Part shown: positions 11,934 through 24,027 of the stretch, piece by piece
Numbering within the stretch: position 1 is the first letter of the stretch
Layout of the letters: each line of letters opens with the position of its first letter
Source of the DNA: Echinarachnius parma
Taxonomy: Eukaryota > Echinodermata > Echinoidea > Clypeasteroida > Echinarachniidae
Length of the DNA: 64,000 bases
Assembly: GCA_037951105.1 (NCBI GenBank)
Contig: JBAMJV010003309.1
Span: forward strand, 42,572-106,571
Direction: 5' to 3'
The notes under the pieces: model-generated
The model's input: the letters and a program-made list of their open reading frames with translations, nothing else
Databases searched by the model: none
What the model was told of the DNA's origin: nothing
Program-made: the position numbers and the translations under genes

Positions 11934-14075
11934 GCAAAACGAAGTTCAAATTTGAAAATTCTAAAAATAGATGTTTATGACATCATTGATGACATCACAC
12001 TTCCCCACTCTATACAGTTTTGGTCAAACTGAGTTTTAGCAAGCATAATCTGCACCAATTTATTACAAACTAATAGTTATAACTCCATCCTGCTGCAAGG
12101 GAGTACACAATTACGATTGACTAAGTAAAAGTCCTGCTATCATTCAAAATAAGTCGTTTAAGCTCAAGAGGGCGCCTTCTAAACACTCATCGGTTGCAGC
12201 CATTTAAAATAAAATGTTGGGAATTTATTGTTTTATTGAAATAGTGATTGGATAGAGAGATAATCAACAACTATCTAAAACTTATTTCGTATATTTCTGA
12301 GAAGCGGAAGCATTTTTTGTTTTAAAGATTTGAACGGCTGGTTCAAAATAAACGAATAATTGTGGGGTCCCACATCTATTACAAATGGTTATGTTTATAG
12401 GTATTTCAGCCATTTCTAAACCGATTTAGATCAAATAAATGTATTCCGGCATTACAAATGTATGCTTTTTCGATTTGACACTGAGTTTTCTTTATCTCAC
12501 AAAAAATTATTTTGAGTGGCGCCCTCTATACCAAAACTCTTCTATCCCTTTAACAGTTAGATTGCAAATCGTACTGCAAGAATTTGATGCATAGTAGCTA
12601 TAATATGGTATATCCCTATTTGACTTGTTTTGTATTCCCGATCAACATATATAGTCGACTGCTCCTCTGGTTCGCCCTGTCTAAATGGTGGATCATGTAA
12701 CGATGTGCCCGATCCCGACGAATGCGATTGTGCGAATGGATATAGTGGAGATATCTGTGAAACAACTTCAAGTGAGTATCATATCATTTTGTTGGCTTAA
12801 CAAATTGTAATCGTCAAAACTAAAATGAATCATGCATTTTGTTTTACATTTATTGATATAGTTTTGATTTTCCCCCTCTGATCGGGCATTGTTTATCATT
12901 ATTAGCATATCAACATTCTATCGCTAGTAGGTGTTTCTAAAAAAAATTGTATTGATGTGTTAGTAGTAGTTTTATTAAAAAATTAACGATTGTTTGCATT
13001 CATATTTCATGTTACAGACATTCTTTGATTTTTCTGTTCGAAAAAATGTTATGCTGTTTAAAGGAAATATTTCATGATAATTTAATTTGCCTTGTTAAAT
13101 CAGTATATAGTTCTCCACCGTTCGTATGTCTTTAAAATATGTTCAAGTAACGTGTCCTTGAATAACTACGGTTTATGTTTATATCACATTATGTTTACAC
13201 TTACAAGTTTGAATGAAAATCGTGCAGCAAGTATTTGATTCACACTATATGTAAAAGCTATTTCCCCTCTGCAAGTTAAATGTAAATCTTAATCTAAATA
13301 TTGCCGACATATACGATTGCCCCATTGATAACCTGCAAAAAGAGTGGAACATGTACTTAAAACGAACCATTTCTTACCCGAGTTCATGTGTGGCTGGTTA
13401 TCAAGGAGTTTAAGGGAAATTAACCATGTCCGACAAGCTAGCTTGCCGGACTTAGTTACTATTGTTAAGCTTGACGACGGGGAGTCTGACGTCATACGCA
13501 TATTATTTGCACACATTACCGAAGCGGTCTATTGTTTGCATTCAAGATTTTATGTTAGAGATATTCTTTGATCTGATCGTTTGAAACATTGATATGCTGT
13601 ATGCGACATACCGTGCAATCAAAATTATATTAGCTATGTGATATTAGAATACTGTTTCACAATATTATAACTAAAATCTATTCAAGATGTGTCCTTTGAT
13701 TTTATGATGTGGTCTATAGAGATGGCATGTTATATTTAAATAAAGTCGTCTTAAAGGGATAGTTGAGTTCTGGTAAAGAGAATAGAGTACAGAAGCTATG
13801 ATGTCATGAACATGTTTTTGTTTTTTTGTTTTTTCAAATTTGAACCTCATTTTCCGAAAGAGTATCAAAATAATGCCCAAATACCGAAAACCGTATTGGC
13901 AATCGGCAATAGGCAATCAGTGTTATACTGCTCTAGTACATAACTTTATGAACCAGAGCTGCACTATAACACTGATTGCCCATTGAAGTAAAAAATTCAT
14001 TTGGATGGGCATATCATCCAATACTAAACATAATATTAATTTTCGATATTTAGACATTACGGTTGACGCTCTTTC
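11934..14075 (+). repeat. Array unit U5 (B type)
   Basis: B-type unit carrying E5. The introns match U3 (for example the CGTCAAAACTAAAATG stretch after the exon), but the exon itself has the A-type ending. Confidence 0.86.
12655..12771 (+). CDS. EGF-like exon E5 (A-type exon in a B unit)
   Basis: 117 bases, phase 1-1, acceptor TAG at 12652-12654, donor GTGAGT at 12772. It encodes the E1 domain with one substitution, DCVNG to DCANG. It has the ETTS ending and the NG of A exons, although the following intron is B type, which suggests gene conversion across the exon. Confidence 0.86.
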
Positions 14076-14773
14076 GGAAAATGAAGATCAAATTTGAACG
14101 TTCTAAAAATAGATATTTATGACATCATAGATGACATCACACTTCACCACTCTATAGTTTTGGTCAAACTGAATCTTAGCAAGCAAAACCTGCACCAATC
14201 AATTGCAAACTAATAGTTATAACTCCACCCTGCTCCAAAGGAGTACAAAATTACAAATGACTTAGTAAAAGTACTGCTATAATTCAAAATAAGCCGTTTA
14301 AGCTCAAGATGGCGCTTTATAAACACTCATCGGTTGCAGCCATTTAAAATAAAATATTGTAAATGTATTGTTTTGTTAAAAAGGTGATTAGATAGAGGGA
14401 TAATCAACAACTAAGGTTTCTGAGAAGCGGAAGCATTTTTTAACGATTTGAACGGCTGGTTCAAAATAAACGAATACTTGTGGGGTCCCACATCTATCAC
14501 AAATGGTTATGTCTATAGATATTTCAGCCATTTCTAAACCGATTTAGATCAAATAAATTTATTCTGTCATTACAAATGTATGCTTTTTCGATTTGACACT
14601 CAGTTTTTCTTTATCTCACAACAAATTATTTTGAGTGGCGCCCTCTATACCAAAACTCTTCTATCCCTTTAACAGTTAGATTGCAAATCGTACTGCAAGA
14701 ATTTGATGCATAGTAGCTATAATATGGTATATCCCTATTTGACTTGTTTTGTATTCCCGATCAACATACATAG

Positions 14774-14890
14774 TCGACTGCTCCTCTGGTTCGCCCTGTC
14801 TAAATGGTGGATCATGTAACGATGTGCCCGATCCCGACGAATGCGATTGTGTGAATGGATATAGTGGAGATATCTGTGAAACAACTTCAA
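14774..14890 (+). CDS. EGF-like exon E6
   Basis: 117 bases, phase 1-1, acceptor TAG at 14771-14773, donor GTGAGT at 14891. The encoded domain is identical to E1, E2 and E4. Identity of both exon and introns points to very recent copying. Confidence 0.87.
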
Positions 14891-16084
14891 GTGAGTAACA
14901 TATCATTTTGTTGGCTTAACAAATTGTAATCGTGAACATTAAAATGGTTTATGCATTTTGTTTTACATTTATTGATATAGTTTTGATTTTTTCCCTCTGA
15001 TCGGGCATTGTTTATCATATTAGCATATCAACATTCTATCGCTAGTAGGTGTTTCTAAAAAAATTGTAATGATGTGTTAGTAGTAATCTTTATACAAAAT
15101 GAACAATTGTTTGCATTTAAATTTAATGTTACAGACATTGTTTGATTTTACTGTTCGAAAATATGTTATGCTGTTTTAAAGAAATATTACATCACAATTT
15201 AATTAGCTTTGTTAAATCAGCATATTGTCTTCCACGTCGTATATCTTTAAAATATGTTCAACTAACGTGACCTTGAATATCTAGGGTTTATGTTTATATC
15301 ACGTTATGTTTACACTTAGAAAATTTGAATGTAAAAAGGCCAATACCAGTTTTGGAAATCGCCTCCTCTCAAAAAATGAAATGAACGCTCTTATTACCAA
15401 TCATGTGAAAGAATATGTTTTAACTATTAAATACTGGATGATACAAATTTTGCCTGGAATCTGCCTACTAATTGATATATTTGGTAAATTATAAAGTCAT
15501 CTGTTGCGGATTGATATCTCACAGATAATTGTATGTTGATATACAGCCTCGTGCGATGCGTGTTAATCATATGGCAAATGTGCACACTAAAATTCGCACG
15601 AGCGAATCGCTCGAACGAGCCTATAGAATGTGGCCAACGTAGATGGGCCAAGCTGGCGGTGAACTTAGGCTCAATGTCAGCGGCTGTCATAAATGTTTGA
15701 ACTGATATTTCTGCATTTGACGATAATAAGGTTTGGGTTTTTCCACACACGCTCTTTTTTATGTTATTTCAATAGTACTAATCAATTGGTTTGACAAAGT
15801 TATTTCCCACCACTGGCATTTCCCAAGGGATAGCCCCTCTTTTGTAAGCCAAATTTCAAAAGTTGCGAGATTATTGTCTTATATGAAAGAATATGTCATT
15901 TAATAGCATGCCTGAAAAAATTAGGGCTTAAAATCTCTTTTTCGTGGAGTTTTAATCCACGGTTACTTGTGCACTATATGTATATTCACCCAGTGAGGAA
16001 GTTCGTACACGGATTCCACGGAGTACCAAGACGCTATGCGTGACCCCTACGTGACCCGCGCTAGCTACGTGACCCGCGCATATA

Positions 16085-16640
16085 TAGGGTGGCCCAGAAA
16101 GAACGGAACGGGGCACTTCCCAAAATAAAGCAACAAAATGAACATGTCCATTGGATAGGGTGTCCTTTCCAATGAACAACGATACCAAGAAAAGTAATTT
16201 TGGACGTGTAGTTTTTGTTGTAGGGCGCGTTGAGTGGGACCATGTCAGGTTCCTATTTTTTTCAATTTTTACTAAGTCAGTGTCTGATAAATGATACTTA
16301 CTGCCCGCCATACTATTCACCAATTATGTCCATTCTCTCGGCACCACTCGGCACACAGCTGACTGCACAAAAACAATGGCGCGCGGAATACTAGTACTCG
16401 CGTGTTCAGTCGTATGTAGGGCAATCAGTCTCATTTATCAGGCACTGACTTGGTAAAACTTGACAAAAATAGGAACCTGACATGGTCTCACTCAAAGCGC
16501 CCTAAACCAAAAACTACACGTCCAAAATTACTTTTCTTGGTATCGTTGTTCATTGGAAAGGACACCCTATCCGATGGACATATTCATTTTGTTACTTTAT
16601 TTTGGGAAGTGCCCCGTTCCGTTATTTCTGGGCCACCCTG
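16085..16640. mobile_element. Foldback MITE, mariner-type, copy 3
   Basis: Orthologous to the copies in U2 and U4, 556 bp, in the same TA site. One end base differs (CCCAGAAAGAAC instead of CCCAGAAATAAC). Confidence 0.87.
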
Positions 16641-17487
16641 TATAACAATGGCATGACCGAATACTGTACAAAATAACCAAACCTCGCTTAAACTGACTAC
16701 ATGTTATTATGTATTCTTAATTTTTGAGATTTTTTCCCGCGACATACCTTTACAAATATCGGCTTCACAATACCTTTACTGGACTAGGTACAATAGTTTT
16801 GTAACATTATGCTATTAAAATCAGTTAAACTCTTTTCTTGACCGATATATAGTTTGATGGAGAGACGCATTCATTTTTCATTCGTAGAATCCAAATTACA
16901 GGGCTGTTCGATCTGATTTGTTTTTGTGTGTGTTACAGACATCCGTCAACTGGAAACTGTTCAGACGTTTTGTAAAATAGGGACTGTCCCTTGAAAACAT
17001 TGTTAAGCTGTATGGGACATACCATGCAATCACATTCATATTGGCTGTGTGATATCAGAATACTGTTTCATAATATATCTAACTAAAATCTATTCAAGAT
17101 GTGTCCTTTGGTTTTATGCTGTAGTCTATAGAGATGGAATGTTATATTTAAATGAAGTTAGTCTTGAAAGGATAGTTGAGTTCTGGTAAAGAGAATATAG
17201 TACAGAAGCTATGACGTCATGAACATGTTTTTTTAATAGAATTTTTAAATTTGAACTTCGTTTTCCGAAATAGTATCAAAACAATGCCCAAATACCAAAA
17301 GCTGTATTGACAAACGGCAAAGAAAATCAATGTTATAGTGCTCTAGTACATAACTTTATGAACCAGAGCTGCACTAAAACAGTGACTACCCATTGAAGTA
17401 AAATACATTTGGATTGGCATATCTCAGCCAATGCTAAACATATTCAATTGATTTTTGGTATTAAGACATTACTGTTGACGCTCTTTC

Positions 17488-19611
17488 GCAAAACGAAGTT
17501 CAAATTTGAAAATTCTAAAAATAGATGTTTATGACATCATTGATGACATCACACTTCCCCACTCTATACAGTTTTGGTCAAACTGAGTTTTAGCAAGCAT
17601 AACCTGCACCAATTTATTACAAACTAATAGTTATAACTCCATCCTGCTGCAAGGGAGTACACAATTACGATTGACTAAGTAAAAGTCCTGCTATCATTCA
17701 AAATAAGTCGTTTAAGCTCAAGAGGGCGCCTTCTAAACACTCATCGGTTGCAGCCATTTAAAATAAAATGTTGGGAATTTATTGTTTTGTTGAAATAGTG
17801 ATTGGATAGAGGGATAATCAACAACTATCTAAAACTTATTTCGTAGGTTTCTGAGAAGCGGAAGCATTTTTTGTTTTAAAGATTTGAACGGCTGGTTCAA
17901 AATAAACGAATAATTGTGGGGTCCCACATCTATTACAAATGGTTATGTTTATAGGTATTTCAGCCATTTCAAAACTGATTTAGATCAAATAAATGTATTC
18001 CGGCATTACAAATGTATGCTTTTTCGATTTGACACTGAGTTTTCTTTATCTCACAAAAAATTATTTTGAGTGGCGCCCTCTATACCAAAACTCTTCTATC
18101 CCTTTAACAGTTAGATTGCAAATCGTACTGCAAGAATTTGATGCATAGTAGCTATAATATGGTATATCCCTATTTGACTTGTTTTGTATTCCCGATCAAC
18201 ATATATAGTCGACTGCTCCTCTGGTTCGCCCTGTCTAAATGGTGGATCATGTAACGATGTGCCCGATCCCGAGGAATGCGATTGTGTGAATGGATATAGT
18301 GGAGATATCTGTGAAACAACTTCAAGTGAGTATCATATCATTTTGTTGGCTTAACAAATTGTAATCGTCAAAACTAAAATGAATCATGCATTTTGTTTTA
18401 CATTTATTGATATAGTTTTGATTTTCCCCCTCTGATAGGGCATTGTTTATCATATTAGCATATCAACATTCTATCGCTAGTAGGTGTTTCTAAAAAAAAT
18501 TGTATTGATGTGTTAGTAGTAATTTTATAAAAAAATTAACGATTGTTTGCATTCATATTTCATGTTACAGACATTCTTTGATTTTTCTGTTCGAAAAAAT
18601 GTTATGCTGTTTAAAGGAAATATTTCATGATAATTTAATTTGCCTTGTTAAATCAGTATATAGTTCTCCACCGTTCGTATGTCTTTAAAATATGTTCAAG
18701 TAACGTGTCCTTGAATAACTACGGTTTATGTTTATATCACATTATGTTTACACTTACAAGTTTGAATGAAAATCGTGCAGCAAGTATTTGATTCACACTA
18801 TATGTAAAAGCTATTTCCCCTCTGCAAGTTAAATATTGCCGACATATACGATTGCCCCATTGATAACCTGCAAAAAGAGTGGAACATGTACTTAAAACGA
18901 ACCATTTCTTACCCGAGTTCATGTGTGGCTGGTTATCAAGGAGTTTAAGGGAAATTAACCATGTCCGACAAGCTAGCTTGCCGGACTTAGTTACTATTGT
19001 TAAGCTTGACGACGGGGAGTCTGACGTCATACGCATATTATTTGCACACATTACCGAAGCGGTCTATTGTTTGCATTAAAGATTTTATGTTAGAGATATT
19101 CTTTGATCTGATCGTTTAAAACATTGATATGCTGTATGCGACATACCGTGCAATCACAATTATATTGGCTATGTGATATTAGAATACTGTTTCACAATAT
19201 TATAACTAAAATCTATTCAAGATGTGTCCTTTGATTTTATGATGTGGTCTATATAGATGGCATGTTATATTTAAATGAAGTCGTCTTAAAGGGATAGTTG
19301 AGTTCTGGTAAAGAGAATAGAGTACAGAAGCTATGATGTCATGAACATGTTTTTGTTTTTTTGTTTTTTTCAAATTTGAACCTCATTTTCCGAAAGAGTA
19401 TCAAAATAATGCCCAAATACCGAAAACCGTATTGGCAATCGGCAATAGGCAATCAGTGTTATACTTCTCTAGTACATAACTTTATGAACCAGAGCTGCAC
19501 TATAACACTGATTGCCCATTGAAGTAAAAAATTCATTTGGACGGGCATTTAATCCAATACTAAACATAATATTAATTTTCGATATTTAGACATTACGGTT
19601 GACGCTCTTTC
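17488..19611 (+). repeat. Array unit U7 (B type)
   Basis: Third B unit, carrying E7. Its B-type introns and partial palindromic element (about 18,955-19,070) match U3 and U5, apart from a short deletion at about 18,832 in the AAATATTGCC stretch. Confidence 0.86.
18209..18325 (+). CDS. EGF-like exon E7 (A-type exon in a B unit)
   Basis: 117 bases, phase 1-1, acceptor TAG at 18206-18208, donor GTGAGT at 18326. One conservative change from E1: DPDEC becomes DPEEC. Like E5, it combines an A-type exon ending with a B-type intron. Confidence 0.86.
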
Positions 19612-20255
19612 GGAAAATGAAGTTCAAATTTGAACGTTCTAAAAATAGATATTTATGACATCATAGATGACATCACACTTCACCACTCTATAGTTTTGGT
19701 CAAACTGAATCTTAGGAAGCAAAACCTGCACCAATCAATTGCAAACTAATAGTTATAACTCCACCCTGCTCCAAAGGAGTACAAAATTACAAATGACTTA
19801 GTAAAAGTACTGCTATAATTCAAAATAAGCCGTTTAAGCTCAAGAGGGCGCTTTAACACTCATCGGTTGCAGCCATTTAAAATAAAATATTGTAAATGTA
19901 TTGTTTTGTTAAAAAGGTGATTAGATAGAGGGATAATCAACAACTATGGTTTCTGAGAAGCGGAAGCATTTGTTTACGATTTGAACGGCTGGTTCAAAAT
20001 AAACGAATACTTGTGGGGTCCCACATCTATTACAAATGGTTATTTCTATAGATATTTCAGCCATTTCTAAACCGATTTAGATCAAATAAATTTATGCTGT
20101 CATTTCAAATGTATGCTTTTTCGATTTGACACTCAGTTTTTCTTTATCTCACAACAAATTATTTTGAGTGGCGCCCTCTATACCAAAACTCTTCTATACC
20201 TTAACAGTTAGATTGCAAATCGTACTGCAAGAATTTGATGCATAGTAGCTATAAT

Positions 20256-20610
20256 AGGGTTTATCACCTGACTTTAATAGTAAATACAGTACATGCCGAT
20301 GCAGGGTTATAATTTGGTTTATCACATGACTTAGTAAATACAGTACATGCCGCTGCGGTGTTATATTTTTGGATATACCATGGCAATATTACACCCCTTG
20401 TGTTTGACAGTCAGACGATAAAACAGTTGTTCAATTTGTTGTCGGGAAAATCACGGAATATTCCTACCCTCGGGATTTCAAATGCTATTTCGTGAAGAAA
20501 ATAAGTCCCTCGACTTCGTCTCGGGACTTATTTACTCTTCCCTCAATAGCATTTTAAATCCCTCGGATATAATATTCCGTGCTATAACCTCCAACGCCAT
20601 TTAACAACAG
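20256..20610. mobile_element. Insertion with tandem repeat and palindrome, just upstream of E8
   Basis: The sister units run straight through this point, so about 355 bp has been inserted about 50 bp before the E8 acceptor. It holds two roughly 60-bp direct repeats (TAAATACAGTACATGCCG in each) and then an inverted repeat at 20,452-20,582, from CGGAATATTCC and AATGCTATTT to AATAGCATTTTAAAT and AATATTCCG, with a CTCGACTTCGTCTCGGGAC tip. No coding frame. The family is unknown to me. It may disturb the E8 branch-point region. Confidence 0.7.
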
Positions 20611-20659
20611 TATAATATCCCTATTTGACTTGTTTTGTATTCCCGATCATAATACATAG

Positions 20660-20776
20660 TCGACTGCTCCTCTGGTTCGCCCTGTCTAAATGGTGGATCA
20701 TGTAACGATGTGCCCGATCCCGATGAATGCGATTGTGTGAATGGATATAGTGGATATATCTGTGAAACAACTTCAA
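20660..20776 (+). CDS. EGF-like exon E8
   Basis: 117 bases, phase 1-1, acceptor TAG at 20657-20659, donor GTGAGT at 20777. All six cysteines are present; one substitution against E1 (YSGDIC to YSGYIC). The acceptor context CATAATACATAG resembles E12 more than the other array exons. Confidence 0.85.
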
Positions 20777-21894
20777 GTGAGTATCATATCATCTTGTTGG
20801 CTTCATAAATTGTAATCGTGAACATTAAAATGGTTTATGCATTTTGTTTTACATTTATTGATATAGTTTTGATTATTTCCCTCTGATCAGGCATTGTTTA
20901 TTATATTAGCATATCAACATTCTATCGCTAGTAGGTGTTTATAAAAAAATTGTATTGATGTGTTAGTAGTAATCTCTATACAAAATGAACGATTGTTTGC
21001 ATTCATATTTCATGTTAGAGACATTGTTTGATTTTAATGTTCGAAAATATGTTATGCTGTTTTAAAGAAATATTTTATAACAATTTAATTAGCTTTATTA
21101 AATCAGCATATTGTTTTCCACGTCGTATGTCTTTAGAATATGTTCAACTTAACGTGACCTTGAATAACTAGGATTTATGTTTATATCACGTTATGTTTAC
21201 ACTTAACAATTTGAATGAAAATCTTCCAACAAGTGTTTGATTCACACTATCTGTAATCGGCTGTAAAAAGGCCAATACCAGTTTTGGGAAACGCCCCCTC
21301 TCAAAAAATGAAATGGACGCTCTTATTACCAATCATGTGAAGAATATGTTTTTACTAATACGGGATGATACAAATTTTGCCTGAAAATATGTTCAGGTAA
21401 CGTGACCTTGAATATATAGGGTTTATGTTTATATCGCGTTATGTTTACACTTTGAATGAAAATCGTCCAGCAAGTATTTGATTCACACTATATGTAAAAT
21501 CTATTTCCCCTCTGCAAGTTAAATGTAAATCTTAATCTAAATATTACCGACATATACGATTGCCCCATTGATAACCTGCAAAAAGAGTGGAACATGTACT
21601 TAAAACGAACCATTTCTTACCCGAGATCATGTGTGGCTGCATAGGCGTACCCAGGGGGGGGGGGGGTTGGGGGGTTGAAACCCCCCCCCCCCCCCCCCCC
21701 ATTTGGCCCCAAAATGGCTGTTTTGGGGGGTTTGAACCCCCCCTTTTCAAATTTTAGCCGGTCTCGAGACCACTTACAAGTGGTCTCGAGACCACTTACA
21801 AGCGGTCTCGACCCTCATTAACCTGGTCTCGGCCTCGAAAATTTGCGAAGAAACCCGGTCTCGGGCTCGAAAATGTTGACATTTCTTGGTCTCG

Positions 21895-22915
21895 GCTATC
21901 ATAACACGAATATACCCTTCCAATAATATTGAAACAAATGGCAATTTCCGATGTTAAATTGCTAAAATGTTCAAGCTCGCTTCGCTCGGATTCTTACAAC
22001 CTCGGGTGTTTATATACTCCCTTCAAAACGAAATATCATAACACGAATATACCCATATAATAATATTGAAACAAATGGCAATTTCAGATGTTAAATTGCT
22101 AAAATTGTCAAGCTCGCTTCTCTCGCATTCTTCTATATATAATATTCTACAACCTCGGGTGTTTATATGCTCCCTTCAAAACGAAATATCATAACACGAA
22201 TATACCCATACAATAATATTGAAACAAATGGCAATTTCAGATGTTAAATTGCTAAAATTGTCAAGCTCGCTTCGCTCGCATTCTTCTATATATAATATTC
22301 TACAACCTCGGGTGTTTATATGCTCCCTTCAAAACGAAATATCATAACACGAATATACCCTTCCAATAATATTGAAACAAATGGCAATTTCCGATGTTAA
22401 ATTGCTAAAATTTTCAAGCTCGCTTCGCTCGGATTCTTACAACCTCGGGTGTTTATATACTCCCTTCAAAACGAAATATCATAACACGAATATACCCATA
22501 TAATAATATTGAAACAAATGGCAATTTCAGATGTTAAATTGCTAAAATTGTCAAGCTCGCTTCTCTCGCATTCTTCTATATATAATATTCTACAACCTCG
22601 GGTGTTTATATGCTCCCTTCAAAACGAAATATCATAACACGAATATACCCATACAATAATATTGAAACAAATGGCAATTTCAGATGTTAAATTGCTAAAA
22701 TTGTCAAGCTCGCTTCGCTCGCATTCTTCTATATATAATATTCTACAACATCGGGTGTTTATATGCTCCCTTCAAAACGAAATATCATAACACGAATATA
22801 CCCATACAATAATATTGAAACAAATGGCAATTTTCGATGTTAAATTGCAAAAAATTTCAAGCTCGCTTCGCTCGCACTCCGTATATATAATATTCTACAA
22901 CCTCGTGTGTTTATA
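21895..22915. repeat. Satellite with 443-bp higher-order period
   Basis: Monomers marked by CAAGCTCGCTTC[G/T]CTCG start at 21972, 22109, 22262, 22415, 22552, 22705 and 22858. Spacings are 137, 153, 153, 137, 153 and 153 bp, so a three-monomer block of 443 bp is repeated exactly. The two blocks share variants such as TTCCGATG and TCTCTCGCATTC at the same positions. More diverged monomers continue at 23,455-23,760 after a nested insertion. Confidence 0.9.
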
Positions 22916-23443
22916 CAGGGTGGCCCAAAAAAACGGAACGGGGCACTTCCTAAAATATAATAACACAATGTTTATGTTCATCGGATAGGGTGTCCTTTCC
23001 AATGAAAAACGATACCAAGAACAGTAATTTGGGTCAGGTCGTTTTTGTTTAAGGACGCAGTGAGTGAGACCATGTCAGGTGCCGATTTATGTCGATTTCG
23101 ACCTAGTCAATGCCGGTTTAACCGCACTCCTTGCCCGTAATATAATTCAGCGACCATGTCCATTCTCTCGGCACACGGCTGAGTGCACACTAACAATAGT
23201 GCGCGATGCTCAACGATATGAACGGCGGTTAGTGCGATTCATCAAGCGCTGGCTCAATACAAATTGACAAAAAAGAGAACCTGACATGGTGTCACTCACA
23301 GCGCCATAAAACAAAAACTACACGACCAAATTGACTGTTCATGGTATCGTTGTTCATTTGAAAAGACACTCTATCCGATGGACATAATACATTTGTTACT
23401 ATATTTTGGGAAGTGCCCCGTTCCGTTTTTTGGGGCCACCCTG
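22916..23443. mobile_element. Foldback MITE, mariner-type, copy 4 (diverged), nested in satellite
   Basis: 528 bp, ends CAGGGTGGCCCAAAAAAACG and its complement, TA on both sides. Uninterrupted satellite monomers read GTGTTTATATATTACCC at this point, which confirms the TA insertion site. It is related to copies 1-3 but clearly diverged, so it is a separate insertion. Confidence 0.87.
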
Positions 23444-24027
23444 TATATTACCCTTCAAAACGCAATAACATAACACGAATATACCCATACAATAATATCA
23501 AAACAATTGGCAATTTCCGATGTTAAATTTCTAAAATGTTCAAGCTCGATTCGCTCGCCTTAATTACGCCATATCATAAGTCATAAACGAATATACCCAT
23601 ACAATAATATTGAAACAAATGGCAATTTTCCGATGTTAAATTGCTAAAATTTTCAAGCTCGCTTCGCTCGAATACAACCTCGGGTGTTTATATATTACCC
23701 TTCAAAACGCAATTATATAACACGAACATACCCATACAATTATATATTCAGCTCGCTCCGCTCGCTTCCCCCTCCCCCCACTAAGAGGGGTTCTCAACCA
23801 ATGGTCTTGGTCTCGGCCTCGAAAAATGTTGACGGACCGTAGTCTCGGTCTTGAAAATGTTGAAGGTACTTGGTCTCGGCTTCGAAAATTTTACAAAATA
23901 ACCCCCCCCCCCCCCTTGAAAAAATCCTGGATACGCCACTGTGTGGCTGGTTATCAAGGAGTTAAAGTGCGCTCGTCGTTTCCATACTGGGAAGCCTCAT
24001 ATCAACATGCTGCTTCCTCTAAGCCAT

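Larger units (their letters stand above)
14076..17487 (+). repeat. Array unit U6 (A type with MITE)
   Basis: Third A unit carrying the MITE, with E6. It lacks a short piece just before the MITE that U2 and U4 have (the segment between TTTTAAT and CCACGG at about 15,957), a deletion private to this copy. Confidence 0.87.
21640..23941. mobile_element. hAT-like non-autonomous element carrying a satellite
   Basis: A 2302-bp insertion with a perfect 8-bp duplication, TGTGGCTG, at 21,632-21,639 and 23,942-23,949. Units U3, U5 and U7 keep the uninterrupted site. The ends are imperfect inverted repeats: CATAGGCGTACCCAGG on the left, CAGTGGCGTATCCAGG on the right strand. An 8-bp target and CAGTGGCG-like ends are typical of hAT transposons. 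There is no transposase. The interior holds C and G runs, repeated GGTCTCG words, a satellite and a nested MITE. Confidence 0.88.
19612..24027 (+). repeat. Array unit U8 (A/B hybrid, heavily interrupted)
   Basis: Begins as an A unit with E8 and resembles U1 more than U2, U4 and U6: it keeps the roughly 50-bp intron segment they lost and shares the GATCAGGCATTG variant. At about 21,378-21,384 it jumps from A-type intron into B-type intron, skipping the rest of A and the exon-bearing half of B. It is further split by an insertion at 20,256-20,610 and by a hAT-like element at 21,640-23,941. Bases 23,972-24,027 match nothing else I can see. Confidence 0.78.

Noticed and set aside
21895-22915. Regular repeats that could suggest a CRISPR array
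   Set aside because: The 137 and 153-bp monomers are repeated over their full length without unique spacers, and the setting is an animal transposon.
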